Below are positions 19,833-31,362 of a stretch of 64,000 nt of DNA, one piece after another. The notes below the pieces were generated by a model. The model saw only the letters and a program-made list of their open reading frames with translations. It made no database searches and had not been told where the DNA came from. Both the position numbers and the translations under genes were made by a program. The stretch covers positions 372,001-436,000 of the forward strand of contig NZ_CP009238.1 in assembly GCF_000743945.1 (NCBI RefSeq). Reading direction: 5' to 3'. This DNA comes from Basilea psittacipulmonis DSM 24701. Lineage in GTDB: Bacteria; Pseudomonadota; Gammaproteobacteria; Burkholderiales; Burkholderiaceae_B. Numbering within the stretch: the first letter of the stretch is position 1; each line of letters starts with the position of its first letter.

Positions 19833-19892
19833 AGCAAGGGTTTCTTGATTAGTTTTGAAATTTAGAAAAGAAAACGCTCTTACATTTGGACA

Positions 19893-22103
19893 TTAATGTT
19901 CTGTAGGTATAGTCTGGTTGTTAGGAGAATCGATATAATGAAGTTCTTCTGATCGCTGACGAATTGCTATGGCAGCAAGCTGTAGCTGTTTGAGCGGGTA
20001 AATCAATCCTTGATATTGATCGGCAGTATCAAACAGCGTAGGACGTTCACCTACTTGTTCGCATTCTAGATTTAAACAGTTTTTTATAAATTCAATATGA
20101 GCTTGAGTGCGACTGGGAATTTCTGATAATGATTCCAGTTCACTGATGAGAAAAGGGATAAGATTATAAATACTATCGCCATGTGTGACTAAGGAGTTGT
20201 ACTGTTCGATATGTTTTTGATGTGATTTTGGCTCATTTAACATACGAGTTAATGAGTTGGAAAAGGCTACTTGAGCATTCAATGCTTTGGCACAAGTATC
20301 TAAACTACCTGTTTTGGTGCTGACTTGTTTACCTAAATTTTCTTTGGCAAAATCCAGACATTTGCAGAAATGTAGATAGTTCTCTTGAATGGCCTTTTTG
20401 GCGAGTTTATCGATACCATCGCATTCCCAATAGGGGAATAACATACTGCAAATATAGCCAATGACACAGGCTAAAAATGTATCAAAGGCACGTTCACCTA
20501 CAAAAAGTATTTTTGATTCGGGTAATAAAAAGTGAAAACCTAATAATACATAGATGGTAATGAACGTTACAGAAATACGATAATCGCCACTACCCGCCAA
20601 TGCTTTACCGATAATCATACATAAGACTAAGGTGACAAGATAAATGATGTTGTTTTGGGCAAAAACAAAAAGTCCGATAACAATGAGACAACCGATCATC
20701 GTACCAATTAATCGATAGCCAATGCGTTGGCGAGTCAGTGAATAACCAGGTCTTAACACAAGAATAAGGGTGATATTGACCCAATAAATATGACTACCAA
20801 AAGTATGTACCCAAGTTTCGTGTCCTAGATATAGATTCAATAACGTGGCACCAGCCCAAACGACAGCAAAGGCAATGGTGACGCGAAGAGCATAACGGAA
20901 GAAAACAGAATGAATATTTAAGTTGGTGAAAAAATCTTTCAACACAATAGGACTACTGGTCATTTTTTTGGCAAGATGTTTTTCACGTTTTGATGCTTCG
21001 GTTAATTCGCTGGAAATATGCTGGTTTCGGAGATGATCAGACATTCGGTTAATAATGCTGGTGGCATTACGTAAACGTCTCACAATACGAATAAGCAAAA
21101 GATAAAGATCAGGATTGCTGATATTTAGATTAGCTTCTTTTTGTTGAAGAATTTCGTATTCTAAAGCTCTTAACTCAGCTTTGGCCGTGTTTCGGTAGGT
21201 GTAGGCTTGTCCAGATGTTAAGGCTTGAGCGATTTCATCAAGTGTCAGACTTAATTTGCTTAATGTATCGCGCATAAACAATAAAATATCGTTGTCTTTG
21301 AACACCTCTCTTAAAGAACGATAGTCTGTTTGTGAACTCACCATGGTATTTAATAATTCCATGACATCGCTGTAAATATTCCAAAGTAGAATATTTTCTT
21401 TAGAGTTGATGGTTCGGGTTCTAGATAACACGTAACGAGCCGTTGTTTGACTTTCTACCATATCAGAAGCAGCAGGTCTAAGCTGTCGGTAACAGTCTTC
21501 CAAGTCATTATTAATATCGTAGAATTTTGAACGAAGATTAATGTATTTGGCTGTGGCAAAAATCGCTCTAGCTAAAATTTTTCGGTCTTCTTGTCGTCTT
21601 AAAAAATAGCTAACGATCATGCTGTACGTACAGTAAACAATACATCCTAATAAGGTATATAAGGCAATGCTGATGGCCATATTAGGCGGGTATTCATTAC
21701 GCATGGTTAGGATCATGAGTAAACTGCAACCGTAAGCAATGGCAGTAGTTCTTTGTCCAAACACATTAAACATGCTGTAAACAAAGATAAATCCAATGGC
21801 TAATAGCCCACATAGAATCGGGTAGGTACTGGTGAGACTGATAACAAAACTTGTCCACGCACCCAGTAAACTGGCCACAATCATATCAATGGCACGAGAA
21901 CGTTTATTACTGGTTTGGTTATCGGTCGCCGACACGCACCACGCCCCAGCTGTCATGGGTAAGGTAATGTAATCGGATAAATTTAGCAAATAACAGAACA
22001 AACCAATAGACAAAATGCCTATTGACTGTTTGGCAGCAAAGTAAAGGTCTGGACTATACAAAAATTTATTGAGTCTTTGTCCAAGATAACTGCTCAATAT
22101 CAT
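19893..22103 (-). CDS. FUSC family inner membrane protein (YccS/YhfK-like)
   Basis: 736 residues with two repeats of a hydrophobic block (about residues 25-170 and 395-535) each of five to six helices, and cytosolic helical domains between and after. The N-terminal block has ITLPMTAGAWCVSATDNQ and the second block has TWVHTFGSHIYWVNITLILVLRPGYSLTRQRIGYRLIGTMIG, the fusaric-acid-resistance motif. This is the YccS/YhfK family, putative efflux proteins with no proven substrate. It ends the tex-serS-yaaA-yccS run, 9 bp after yaaA. Confidence 0.85.
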   Translation of the reverse strand: MILSSYLGQRLNKFLYSPDLYFAAKQSIGILSIGLFCYLLNLSDYITLPMTAGAWCVSATDNQTSNKRSRAIDMIVASLLGAWTSFVISLTSTYPILCGLLAIGFIFVYSMFNVFGQRTTAIAYGCSLLMILTMRNEYPPNMAISIALYTLLGCIVYCTYSMIVSYFLRRQEDRKILARAIFATAKYINLRSKFYDINNDLEDCYRQLRPAASDMVESQTTARYVLSRTRTINSKENILLWNIYSDVMELLNTMVSSQTDYRSLREVFKDNDILLFMRDTLSKLSLTLDEIAQALTSGQAYTYRNTAKAELRALEYEILQQKEANLNISNPDLYLLLIRIVRRLRNATSIINRMSDHLRNQHISSELTEASKREKHLAKKMTSSPIVLKDFFTNLNIHSVFFRYALRVTIAFAVVWAGATLLNLYLGHETWVHTFGSHIYWVNITLILVLRPGYSLTRQRIGYRLIGTMIGCLIVIGLFVFAQNNIIYLVTLVLCMIIGKALAGSGDYRISVTFITIYVLLGFHFLLPESKILFVGERAFDTFLACVIGYICSMLFPYWECDGIDKLAKKAIQENYLHFCKCLDFAKENLGKQVSTKTGSLDTCAKALNAQVAFSNSLTRMLNEPKSHQKHIEQYNSLVTHGDSIYNLIPFLISELESLSEIPSRTQAHIEFIKNCLNLECEQVGERPTLFDTADQYQGLIYPLKQLQLAAIAIRQRSEELHYIDSPNNQTIPTEH

Positions 22104-22112
22104 ATGCGTTAT

Positions 22113-22874
22113 TTACGTTTTGCGAAAAACAAGAGTTTGGGGTGATGATGCTTCTTTGCAGTATTCATAACCAGCGACATTAAATTCCTTGAGGTCATCA
22201 ATTTGTTCAATTCGGTGATCAATGATAAATCTCGCCATTAAACCTCTGGCTCGTTTGGCATTAAAGCTAATAATTTTGTACTGCCCGTTTTTAAAATCTT
22301 GAAAAACACACTGAATGATGGGGGCCTTGATTTTTTCTGTATTAACGGATTTAAAGTATTCCTGAGAAGCAAGATTGACTAACAAAGGCTGTTTCTCAAG
22401 TAGTGTATTCAGATAGTTTGTAATTTTATCGCCCCAAAAATCATACAGCGTTTTGCCTTTTGAAGTTTGCAAAGACGTTCCCATTTCAAGGCGATAGGGT
22501 TGCATTAAATCTAAAGGCTTTAATACCCCATATAGACCACTGAGAATAGCAAGATGTTCATTAGCCCAAGATAAAGAGGCGTTATCTAAAGTTTTTGCTT
22601 GTAATCCATCGTAAACATCGCCATCGAATGCAAAAATAGCTTGACGAGCATTGGTTAAATTAAATTCGGGTGTCCAAGCTTGATAACGAGCTAAGTTTAA
22701 TTCGGCTAAGGCATCGCTTATTTTCATCAATGCTTTAATGTCTTGAACAGATTGCTTTTTTAAAATATCAATCAGTTCCTGAGATTCTTTAATAAAGGGA
22801 TAGAGACTATGCTCTTGTGTGGTTAACAAAGAGTCATAGTCTAGTTTTTTAGCGGGAGATAAAATAACTAACAT
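22113..22874 (-). CDS. yaaA: Peroxide stress protein YaaA (DUF328)
   Basis: 253 residues starting MLVILSPAKKLDYDS, the invariant YaaA N-terminus, with LAILSGLYGVLKPLDLMQPYRLEMGT, YDFWGDKIT, NLASQEYFKSV and AKRARGLMARFII as further family blocks. In E. coli YaaA limits intracellular iron under peroxide stress and binds DNA structures. It lies 10 bp after serS on the same strand. Confidence 0.94.
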   Translation of the reverse strand: MLVILSPAKKLDYDSLLTTQEHSLYPFIKESQELIDILKKQSVQDIKALMKISDALAELNLARYQAWTPEFNLTNARQAIFAFDGDVYDGLQAKTLDNASLSWANEHLAILSGLYGVLKPLDLMQPYRLEMGTSLQTSKGKTLYDFWGDKITNYLNTLLEKQPLLVNLASQEYFKSVNTEKIKAPIIQCVFQDFKNGQYKIISFNAKRARGLMARFIIDHRIEQIDDLKEFNVAGYEYCKEASSPQTLVFRKT

Positions 22875-22884
22875 AGTAGAATCG

Positions 22885-24285
<1,401 letters not shown>

Positions 24286-24308
24286 TCACGTAAAACTTTG
24301 CCAGCTGT

Positions 24309-26621
24309 TTATTTACGTAGTTTAGCAAAAGCCGCCGCCATCGCTCCTTGAGGTGCCATCTCTTTCTTAGAAGATGAAAAAGATTGACGAGCGGAGGATG
24401 GGCCACGTGTAGAACGTGAACTAGGTAAAGTATCATCATCCAAACGCATACTTAATGCAATGCGTTTACGCTGAGGTTCGACTTCCAACACTTTCACTTT
24501 GACCAGTTGACCTGTGCGAACGACTTCACGAGGATCTTGAACAAAGTGATTGGATAAAGCTGAAATATGGACCAGACCATCTTGATGAACGCCAATATCC
24601 ACAAAAGCACCGAAATTCGCGACATTGCTGACAACACCCTCTAAAATCATGCCTGGTTTCAGATCGTCAATCGTGTGAACATCCTCTCTAAAACTAGCTG
24701 TTTTAAATTCAGGTCTAGGATCTCTGCCTGGTTTTTCAAGCTCATTGAAAATATCTTTTACCGTAGGTAATCCAAATTTTTCATCTGTGAAATCTTGGGG
24801 GGATAAGCCTTTCAACGCTTCTTTGTTCCCAATGACAGAGGTGATGTCTTGATGAATTTTGTCTAGAATTTTTGAGACAACGGGGTAAGCTTCTGGGTGT
24901 ACAGCCGATTGGTCCAAAGGATTCGTTCCACCAGAAATTCTTAAAAAGCCTGCTGCTTGTTCAAAAGCTTTGGCACCAAAACGAGGAACGGCCATTAACG
25001 CTTTTCTATCTTTAAATGCACCGTTTTCATCACGCCAAGAAACAATGTTTTTCGCTAATCCTGCATTTAAGCCTGATACACGTGATAATAAAGCAGCTGA
25101 AGCGGTGTTGACATCAACCCCCACCGCATTCACGCAATCTTCAATGACGGCATCTAAAGAACGAGCTAGTTCTCTTTGGTTTAAATCGTGTTGGTATTGG
25201 CCGACACCAATGGATTTAGGCTCAATTTTTACTAATTCAGCCAAAGGATCTTGCAAACGTCGTGCGATCGATACGGCTCCTCTTAAACTTACGTCTAGAT
25301 CAGGAAATTCTTGTGAGGCCAGTTCTGATGCTGAATACACAGAGGCGCCTGCTTCAGATACTACGACTTTTTTAGTCTCACAATTGGGTAAAGCAGCCAA
25401 TAATTCTGATACTAATTTTTCTGTTTCACGAGACGCTGTACCATTGCCGATAGCAATAAGCTCAATATGATGTTTTTGAATCAGGTGTGCTAGAGTTTGC
25501 ATCGATCCTATTTTGTCTAATCTGGGTTCAAAAGGATAGATGGTCGTGGTTTCCAGCAACTTACCTGTTTTATCAATCGCAGCGACTTTGACCCCCGTAC
25601 GGATGCCCGGATCAAGCCCTAAAACTGCTTTATGGCCAGCAGGAGCAGCTAATAACAAATCTTTTAAGTTTTCTGCAAATACCTTAATCGCTTCTGTTTC
25701 TGCTTTGTCACGTAATTGACCGATAATTTCTGTTTCAAAAAGTGTCAATAACTTAACTCGCCAAGTCCATCTTGATAAGTCTGACAGCCACTTTTGGCGA
25801 GGACTAGCTTCAAGCGTAAAATCCGTATCCAGATCTAGAAAGTCGGCAATTTTTTCAATACAAGGATGAGGATGTTGTTCTTCTAGACTACTTTCTAAAC
25901 CGATTCTCAAATCCAAAACACCTTGTTGTCTGCCTCGTAACATCGCCAAAATGCGGTGCGAGGGTAAGGTGCTAACCGCTTCTTTAAAGTCAAACCAGTC
26001 TTTGAAATTATCGCCCTCTGTTTCTTTGCCCTCAATAAGAGTGGAATAAAGAAAGGCGTGTTTGCTCAAGTATTCACGTATTGTGGCCACTAAATCAGCA
26101 TTTTCTGAAAAACGTTCCGCTAGAATATCTCTTGCTCCATCCAAAGCCATTTTTACATCCGTAATATCGTTGTTTAAGTAGGCTTGAGCCAATGTTTGGG
26201 GATCTGTGTTTTCTAATAAAATCGCGTCTGCTAATGGCTCTAGACCTGCTTCTTTGGCGATCTGGGCTTTTGTGCGACGTTTTGGTTTGTAAGGAGCGTA
26301 TAAATCTTCTAATCGCTGTTTATTATCTGCCTGCATGATGGCAGCTTCAAGTTCTGGCGTTAGTTTTTCTTGGCTACGAATAGATTCTAGGATACTGATA
26401 CGTCTTTCTTCGAGTTCACGAACATAAAGCAAAGAAACTTCTAATTCACGCAAAACCGCATCATCTAGACCGCCTGTGACTTCTTTACGATAACGAGCAA
26501 TAAACGGAACGGTAGCTCCCTCATCTAAAAGATTGACGGCTGCCTGAATTTGGTGGGCAGGTTTGTTTAGTTTTTGTGAAAGAGTCTGAATGATACGATG
26601 TTCATCAATATTTTTTGTCAT
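24309..26621 (-). CDS. tex: RNA-binding transcriptional accessory protein Tex
   Basis: About 770 residues. Order of domains: helical N-terminus with [24 protein letters not shown], an YqgF-like RNase H fold around residues 325-450 ([18 protein letters not shown]), helix-hairpin-helix segments with [20 protein letters not shown], and a C-terminal S1 domain ([33 protein letters not shown]). Tex was described in Bordetella pertussis as affecting toxin gene expression. MTKNIDEH at 26621 is chosen; a start at 26651 is possible. The tail after S1 is Ser-rich. Confidence 0.95.
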   Translation of the reverse strand: MTKNIDEHRIIQTLSQKLNKPAHQIQAAVNLLDEGATVPFIARYRKEVTGGLDDAVLRELEVSLLYVRELEERRISILESIRSQEKLTPELEAAIMQADNKQRLEDLYAPYKPKRRTKAQIAKEAGLEPLADAILLENTDPQTLAQAYLNNDITDVKMALDGARDILAERFSENADLVATIREYLSKHAFLYSTLIEGKETEGDNFKDWFDFKEAVSTLPSHRILAMLRGRQQGVLDLRIGLESSLEEQHPHPCIEKIADFLDLDTDFTLEASPRQKWLSDLSRWTWRVKLLTLFETEIIGQLRDKAETEAIKVFAENLKDLLLAAPAGHKAVLGLDPGIRTGVKVAAIDKTGKLLETTTIYPFEPRLDKIGSMQTLAHLIQKHHIELIAIGNGTASRETEKLVSELLAALPNCETKKVVVSEAGASVYSASELASQEFPDLDVSLRGAVSIARRLQDPLAELVKIEPKSIGVGQYQHDLNQRELARSLDAVIEDCVNAVGVDVNTASAALLSRVSGLNAGLAKNIVSWRDENGAFKDRKALMAVPRFGAKAFEQAAGFLRISGGTNPLDQSAVHPEAYPVVSKILDKIHQDITSVIGNKEALKGLSPQDFTDEKFGLPTVKDIFNELEKPGRDPRPEFKTASFREDVHTIDDLKPGMILEGVVSNVANFGAFVDIGVHQDGLVHISALSNHFVQDPREVVRTGQLVKVKVLEVEPQRKRIALSMRLDDDTLPSSRSTRGPSSARQSFSSSKKEMAPQGAMAAAFAKLRK

Positions 26622-26799
26622 GGTTATCGGTTTATTTAATAGAAAGCCCAATATTTTAACCGATTTATATTATCGATAAATAAAAAGTGACTATTGAAAT
26701 TGGTGCAAAAAAACAGTGGATCGAATCACGGCAAAATCTTGTTTTAACCATGTGATGCGATGCGGATAAAAAGGTAGGTGGAGTAAGTTGTGATGGATG

Positions 26800-27016
26800 T
26801 GATGAGGCGATGATGAATGCGTGTGGAGATGGGGGGAGGATGAGGCGATGATGAATGCGTGTGGATGTATTTATGTTGACAAGCGTGTGTTTGAGGTAGG
26901 GATGGTAAATGAGGGATGTAAAGATGGATGGGATGAGGCGGTGATAAATGCGTGTGGATGTATTTTTGTTGATAAGAGTGTGGTAGGGAGGATAAATGAG
27001 GGAGACGCAGCGATGG
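26800..27016 (+). repeat. Tandem repeat of about 92 bp with a partial leading copy
   Basis: Copies begin with GGATGAGGCG at about 26800 (short), 26838 and 26930. Each continues through AATGCGTGTGGATGTATTT. An open frame across them is a repeat artefact, not a gene. It fills the 530-bp gap between the divergently transcribed tex and helicase genes. Confidence 0.75.
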
Positions 27017-27151
27017 GGTGATGAGAATGTAAAAAGAGAAACAGAGGCGTTATATTTTAAACGAAGTAGGAGGGCATTTAGCCTTTTATTCTTGAAAATA
27101 ATACAGGTATAATTTTGAGGTTGAGACTATTTGTTTGGATGGGTATAGATT

Positions 27152-29188
27152 ATGTCAGATGTGAAAAAAGTGTTCTTAGAGACAAGCTCCTTTGCTCAGT
27201 CTATCCCCAATTATCAAGTCCGCACGAGTCAAGTCAATATGGCTTGTAATGTTGATAAAGCGATTGCCAATAATGAAATATTATTGGTGGAAGCAGGGAC
27301 GGGAACAGGGAAAACATTAGCGTATTTGGTACCTCCTTTGTTACAAAACAAACAAGTGATGGTGGTTACCGCCACTAAAGCTTTGCAAGATCAGTTATTC
27401 GGAAAAGATGTTCCAGCATTAAGAAAAATTTTAAAAAGACCCTTTACAGCAAGTGTTTTTAAGGGACGATCCAATTATTTATGTAAATACTTATTTGAGT
27501 TATACGAATCAGAGGGAATCCTTAAAGAGGAAATGCCTCAATACAAGAAAATTAAGGCATTTGCTAATTTGGGAAAATATCATTGCGACATTACCTATTG
27601 CGAGGGGGTTTCGGAAACGTCGCCAATATGGAAAAAAATCACCGCTACGACAGAAACTTGTTTGTACCAAAAATGTCCTCAGTATGAAGAATGTCATGTG
27701 ACGAACGCTAGAAGAGAGGCGGAAAGTAGCGATGTGTTGATTGTGAATCATGCGATGTTTGTTATTTCGCTCGCGTTGAAATATAAAGGATTAACGGTAG
27801 ATTATTTGCCTCCTAAAGAGGTGGTGGTATTTGATGAGGGGCATAAATTACCAGGTAATATTAGAACCTTATTTGGCGATCATACGTCGTTACAAGACAT
27901 TCGATCATGGTTTTTAAAATTTGATGAATCCTATAAAAAAATTAAACGAGAAAAGTTGCTTGATGCTCGAGAATATAGTGACATTGTTAATGCTGTTTAC
28001 GAGATAACTAGTCGTTTTAATTTACGCATCCGAACAGAACAAGTGGGGCTGGAGAATGCTTTATTGGATGATGAATCCTTTATGAAAGATGTGGTGAATT
28101 TTTCTACGAATGTCGAAAGCTTCTATAAAATGCTGTGTAAGGCTCATCTTAGTGTATTAGAAGATATATCGGAAAACCATCGTCCTACCGCTGATGAAAA
28201 GGCAGAAATCGATCCTGATTTGGAAATACTACAACGATTTTGTCAGATAGGAAAAGGCATTGTATTGGCACTGAATACGTTTGTCTCACAAAATGAAGAG
28301 TTGATAAAATGGATAAAAATTACGAAACCAAAAAATAAAGAATCTAAAGAATATGATCTTGAGTTTCACTCTGTACCATCGGATATCCGCTTTTTCTCAA
28401 ATTTCAGAGCGGAACATCAAAGCTGGATCTTTGCTTCAGCCACGTTGTCAGTATTGGGGAATGCCAATTACTTTATCAATGAAATTGGCTTAGATAAAAA
28501 CACTCAATTTGCGATCTACCCCTCTAATTTTGATTATCAGCGACAGGCAGGCATTTATATCCCCACGGATCTGCCTAGCCCTAAAGAAGAAAATTATTCG
28601 CTTGAGTTTTTAAGAATGTGTTGGAGATTTATCGTGAACAATCCATCGGGAACGATGATTCTTTGCACCTCTTTAAAACAAATGAAATTTTATGCTGATA
28701 AATTACGTGAAGGATTTCGTCTTAAAAATATTCGTCGAGAAGTATTGGTTCAAGGAGAAGAAAGTAAGGCGGTATTATTACAATTATTCCGTGAAAAGAA
28801 AGATGCGGTGCTGATAGGCAGTGCTAGTTTTTGGGAGGGAGTGGATTTCCCTGGCGATATATTGACCCTATTATTGATTGATAGAATTCCTTTCGCTTCT
28901 CCAGAAGATCCCGTTTTACGAGCCAGAATCGATAAGATGAAAAAAGAGGATAAAGATCCTTTTAATTTGATACAACTACCTCACGCGACGATTACTTTAA
29001 AACAAGGTGTGGGTCGGTTGATTCGTACGGAATTGGATTATGGTTTGGTAGTGATTGGTGATAAACGTTTAGTCAAAATGGGCTATGGCTTGAGAATCAT
29101 GGATGATTTGCCTCCATTTAAACGACTTGATACGGCTTCAAGTGCCTTAGAATTTTTTATCAATTCTCAAAAGAAATCTGAACAATAA
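27152..29188 (+). CDS. ATP-dependent DNA helicase, DinG/YoaA (XPD-like) family
   Basis: 678 residues. Superfamily 2 helicase with Walker A EAGTGTGKT (about residue 46), a DEGH box (about residue 228) where DEAH is usual, and a C-terminal helicase domain with SASFWEGVDFPGD and GVGRLIRTELDYG. Four cysteines in SNYLCKYLF and TTETCLYQKCPQYEECHV fit the Fe-S cluster of this family. DinG and YoaA unwind D-loops and R-loops in repair and resolve replication-transcription conflicts. No exonuclease domain. Which paralogue it is cannot be decided. TATAAT at 27108 is a possible -10. Confidence 0.88.
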   Translation: MSDVKKVFLETSSFAQSIPNYQVRTSQVNMACNVDKAIANNEILLVEAGTGTGKTLAYLVPPLLQNKQVMVVTATKALQDQLFGKDVPALRKILKRPFTASVFKGRSNYLCKYLFELYESEGILKEEMPQYKKIKAFANLGKYHCDITYCEGVSETSPIWKKITATTETCLYQKCPQYEECHVTNARREAESSDVLIVNHAMFVISLALKYKGLTVDYLPPKEVVVFDEGHKLPGNIRTLFGDHTSLQDIRSWFLKFDESYKKIKREKLLDAREYSDIVNAVYEITSRFNLRIRTEQVGLENALLDDESFMKDVVNFSTNVESFYKMLCKAHLSVLEDISENHRPTADEKAEIDPDLEILQRFCQIGKGIVLALNTFVSQNEELIKWIKITKPKNKESKEYDLEFHSVPSDIRFFSNFRAEHQSWIFASATLSVLGNANYFINEIGLDKNTQFAIYPSNFDYQRQAGIYIPTDLPSPKEENYSLEFLRMCWRFIVNNPSGTMILCTSLKQMKFYADKLREGFRLKNIRREVLVQGEESKAVLLQLFREKKDAVLIGSASFWEGVDFPGDILTLLLIDRIPFASPEDPVLRARIDKMKKEDKDPFNLIQLPHATITLKQGVGRLIRTELDYGLVVIGDKRLVKMGYGLRIMDDLPPFKRLDTASSALEFFINSQKKSEQ

Positions 29189-29210
29189 ATCCCTGTCGAG
29201 CCAGCTACAC

Positions 29211-29419
29211 ACACGTGTTTAGAGGATGTGGGTTGTAAGAACAGTTAGCTTTGTCATAAAACGAAAAGATGAAGTTCGATATGGCTAGCTGTGTGAAGTA
29301 GGTAAATACGTGGGTTTAGAGGATGCGGGTTGTAAGAATAGTTAGCTTTGTCATAAAACGAAAAGATGAAGTTCGATATGGCTAGCTGTGTGAAGCTGGT
29401 AAATACGTGGGTTTAGAGG
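29211..29419 (+). repeat. 97-bp tandem repeat, two copies plus a partial third
   Basis: GTTTAGAGG recurs at 29217, 29314 and 29411, exactly 97 bp apart, and copies 1 and 2 differ at only a few positions. Each carries the block AAAACGAAAAGATGAAGTTC. It lies just after the helicase stop; no coding sequence is included in the unit. Confidence 0.85.
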
Positions 29420-29451
29420 GCATGACTGGATAAGTAGTTTGAAATGGGTAA

Positions 29452-29481
29452 AAAAAACTGGTTCAACTAAGAACCAGTTTT
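29452..29481 (-). terminator. Intrinsic terminator of bamD (works both ways)
   Basis: CTGGTTC (29458-29464) pairs with GAACCAG (29471-29477), with A7 to the left and T4 to the right. Read on the minus strand it follows the bamD stop by 13 bp. Confidence 0.85.
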
Positions 29482-29493
29482 CATGTTTTATAT

Positions 29494-30315
29494 TTAGTTA
29501 TTAAACCAAGAAGATGGTTTGAAATAGTCCCAGAAACTTCTTTGCTTATCTAATCCCTGTTGAGGGAATACAGAGTTAGGGAAATTCTGGTTAAATACAG
29601 CTTGAGCATTTTCTTCCATCTCTTTTAGTCCTAACTTGCGATAAGACAAGATAAGGATGTATAGGGCTTTTTCAGAAGCACGAACACCAGAATAATTTTT
29701 CAATACGTCTTGAGCACGATTGATCGCAGCGACATAGTCATTTTTCTTGTAGTAATATTCGGCAACACCTGCATCATGATCAGCAAGTGTCTGAACTAAC
29801 CATTTCATGCGGGTGTGAGAGTCAGGTGCGTATTTACTATTTGGAAATTGGGTAACCAAAGTGTTGAACGCAATATAAGACTCACGTAAACCTTTAGGAT
29901 CTCGTTCAGAGGGATCTTGTCCTACCCAGCTTGTTAAAAAGTTACCTGCAGAGGTAAACGTGATTAACCCTTTTAAATACAGCATATAGTCAGCATTAGG
30001 ATTAGATGGATATAAGGTTAAAAAGTTATCAATATCCACCAATGCTTGTTTTACTTCATCATCTTTCCAGTTAATGTAGGCTTGATCGATGAGTGCTTGT
30101 TGTGCATAGTTAGAATAAGGGTAAAAGTTTTGGATAGCTTTAAGATTTGTGCGAGCCGTTCCCCATTCTTTGTTACGAAGTGCTTCTTGAGCATCCTGAT
30201 ATAGTTGTTCAGCAGGGACATTCAGTAATGCTTGAGTTTTGTCAGTCGTGCTACAAGCAGCCAAAACCAAACCACAACCCATGATCAATAGTAGTTTTGA
30301 AAAATTTTTTGTCAT
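29494..30315 (-). CDS. bamD: Outer membrane protein assembly factor BamD (lipoprotein)
   Basis: 273 residues. Lipoprotein signal peptide ending LVLAAC with lipidated Cys21. The mature part is a TPR-like array: LYQDAQEALRNKEWGTARTNLKAIQNFYP, YSNYAQQALIDQAY, LVDIDNFLTLYPSNPNADYMLYLKGL, FPNSKYAPDSHTRM and GVAEYYYKKNDYVAAINRAQ, the BamD pattern. With BamA it inserts beta-barrel proteins such as those at 7, 12 and 62 kb. Divergent from rluD with a 74-bp gap, an arrangement common in Proteobacteria. Confidence 0.95.
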   Translation of the reverse strand: MTKNFSKLLLIMGCGLVLAACSTTDKTQALLNVPAEQLYQDAQEALRNKEWGTARTNLKAIQNFYPYSNYAQQALIDQAYINWKDDEVKQALVDIDNFLTLYPSNPNADYMLYLKGLITFTSAGNFLTSWVGQDPSERDPKGLRESYIAFNTLVTQFPNSKYAPDSHTRMKWLVQTLADHDAGVAEYYYKKNDYVAAINRAQDVLKNYSGVRASEKALYILILSYRKLGLKEMEENAQAVFNQNFPNSVFPQQGLDKQRSFWDYFKPSSWFNN

Positions 30316-30389
30316 AGTTAGGAAAAATTTTAACGATAATATAAAATTGCTATTGTCCCTATTATAAGCAAAAAAAGGAATGGATTACA

Positions 30390-31346
30390 TTGAAAACAAT
30401 ATCTCAAGAATTAATAAATATAGACGATAATGAGCATGAGTTCCGCTTGTCTATTGATGAGGTGCCTGATCGATTAGATAAGGTGCTTGCACGTTTATTA
30501 CCTCAATTTTCGCGTGCAAGATTGCAGAAATGGATTGAAATGCAAGCGGTTCTGGTCAATGGAAAAGAAGCAAAAGTAAAACAAATCGTTGGTCCAGATG
30601 ATGTGATTTGGGTTCAAGAGCAAATGAGTGAAGAAGAAATGGCATTTGAACCTGATGAAAACGTGGTGTTTGAGGTGATTGAGGCTAATGATGATTTTAT
30701 TGTGGTGAATAAGCCAGTAGGGTTGGTGACGCATCCAGGTGCAGGTAATTGGCGTGGAACATTGTTAAATGGATTGTTATATCAGTTTCCTGAGTTAAGC
30801 GGTATTCCTAGGGCAGGCATTGTTCACCGTTTGGACAAGGATACATCGGGTTTGCTGGTGGTGGCACGCACATTAACGGCCCAAACAGATTTGGTAAGAC
30901 AATTGCAAGCTCGAACAGTGGGGCGTACATATTTGGCGTTGGTGCATGGTGTGACCAATTCAGAGGGAGAGGTCAGTTTGCCGATTGGACGCGATCCTAG
31001 AAACCCCGTAAAAATGAGTAGTCAACATCCTATCGCTCCTAAAGAAGCATGGACATACTATAAGACGGTGGGGCATGGTATTTGCGAAGATATGGCTGTA
31101 TCAAAAATAGAATGTCAACTTAAAACAGGTAGAACGCATCAAATCCGCGTACATATGTCTAGTCTAGGACATAGTTTGTTAGGCGATACGTTATATGCAG
31201 GACGTTGTATCGCTCAAGCTAATAGACAAATGTTACACGCTTATCAATTACGTTTTTTACATCCAGTAAATGGACAAATATGTTCGTTTGAGGCGGATAT
31301 TCCCAACGATATGCAAACTGTGATAGATAATATTAAGTGGCAGTAA
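30390..31346 (+). CDS. rluD: 23S rRNA pseudouridine synthase
   Basis: 318 residues. N-terminal S4 RNA-binding domain (RLDKVLARLLPQFSRARLQKWIEMQAVLVNG) and pseudouridine synthase domain with the catalytic aspartate in HRLDKDTSGLLVVA, and KTGRTHQIRVHM. RluD modifies 23S helix 69 (1911, 1915, 1917 in E. coli). The start appears to be TTG 30390, with AAGGA nine bases before it; the nearby ATG at 30380 is out of frame. pgeF follows after 16 bp, a conserved rluD-pgeF pair. Confidence 0.92.
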   Translation: MKTISQELINIDDNEHEFRLSIDEVPDRLDKVLARLLPQFSRARLQKWIEMQAVLVNGKEAKVKQIVGPDDVIWVQEQMSEEEMAFEPDENVVFEVIEANDDFIVVNKPVGLVTHPGAGNWRGTLLNGLLYQFPELSGIPRAGIVHRLDKDTSGLLVVARTLTAQTDLVRQLQARTVGRTYLALVHGVTNSEGEVSLPIGRDPRNPVKMSSQHPIAPKEAWTYYKTVGHGICEDMAVSKIECQLKTGRTHQIRVHMSSLGHSLLGDTLYAGRCIAQANRQMLHAYQLRFLHPVNGQICSFEADIPNDMQTVIDNIKWQ

Positions 31347-31362
31347 ATAAGCGGGGGATAAG

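Noticed and set aside
26821-27021. 66-codon open frame in the 26.8 kb repeat
   Set aside because: Codes two imperfect copies of the repeat unit and has no recognisable start signals.
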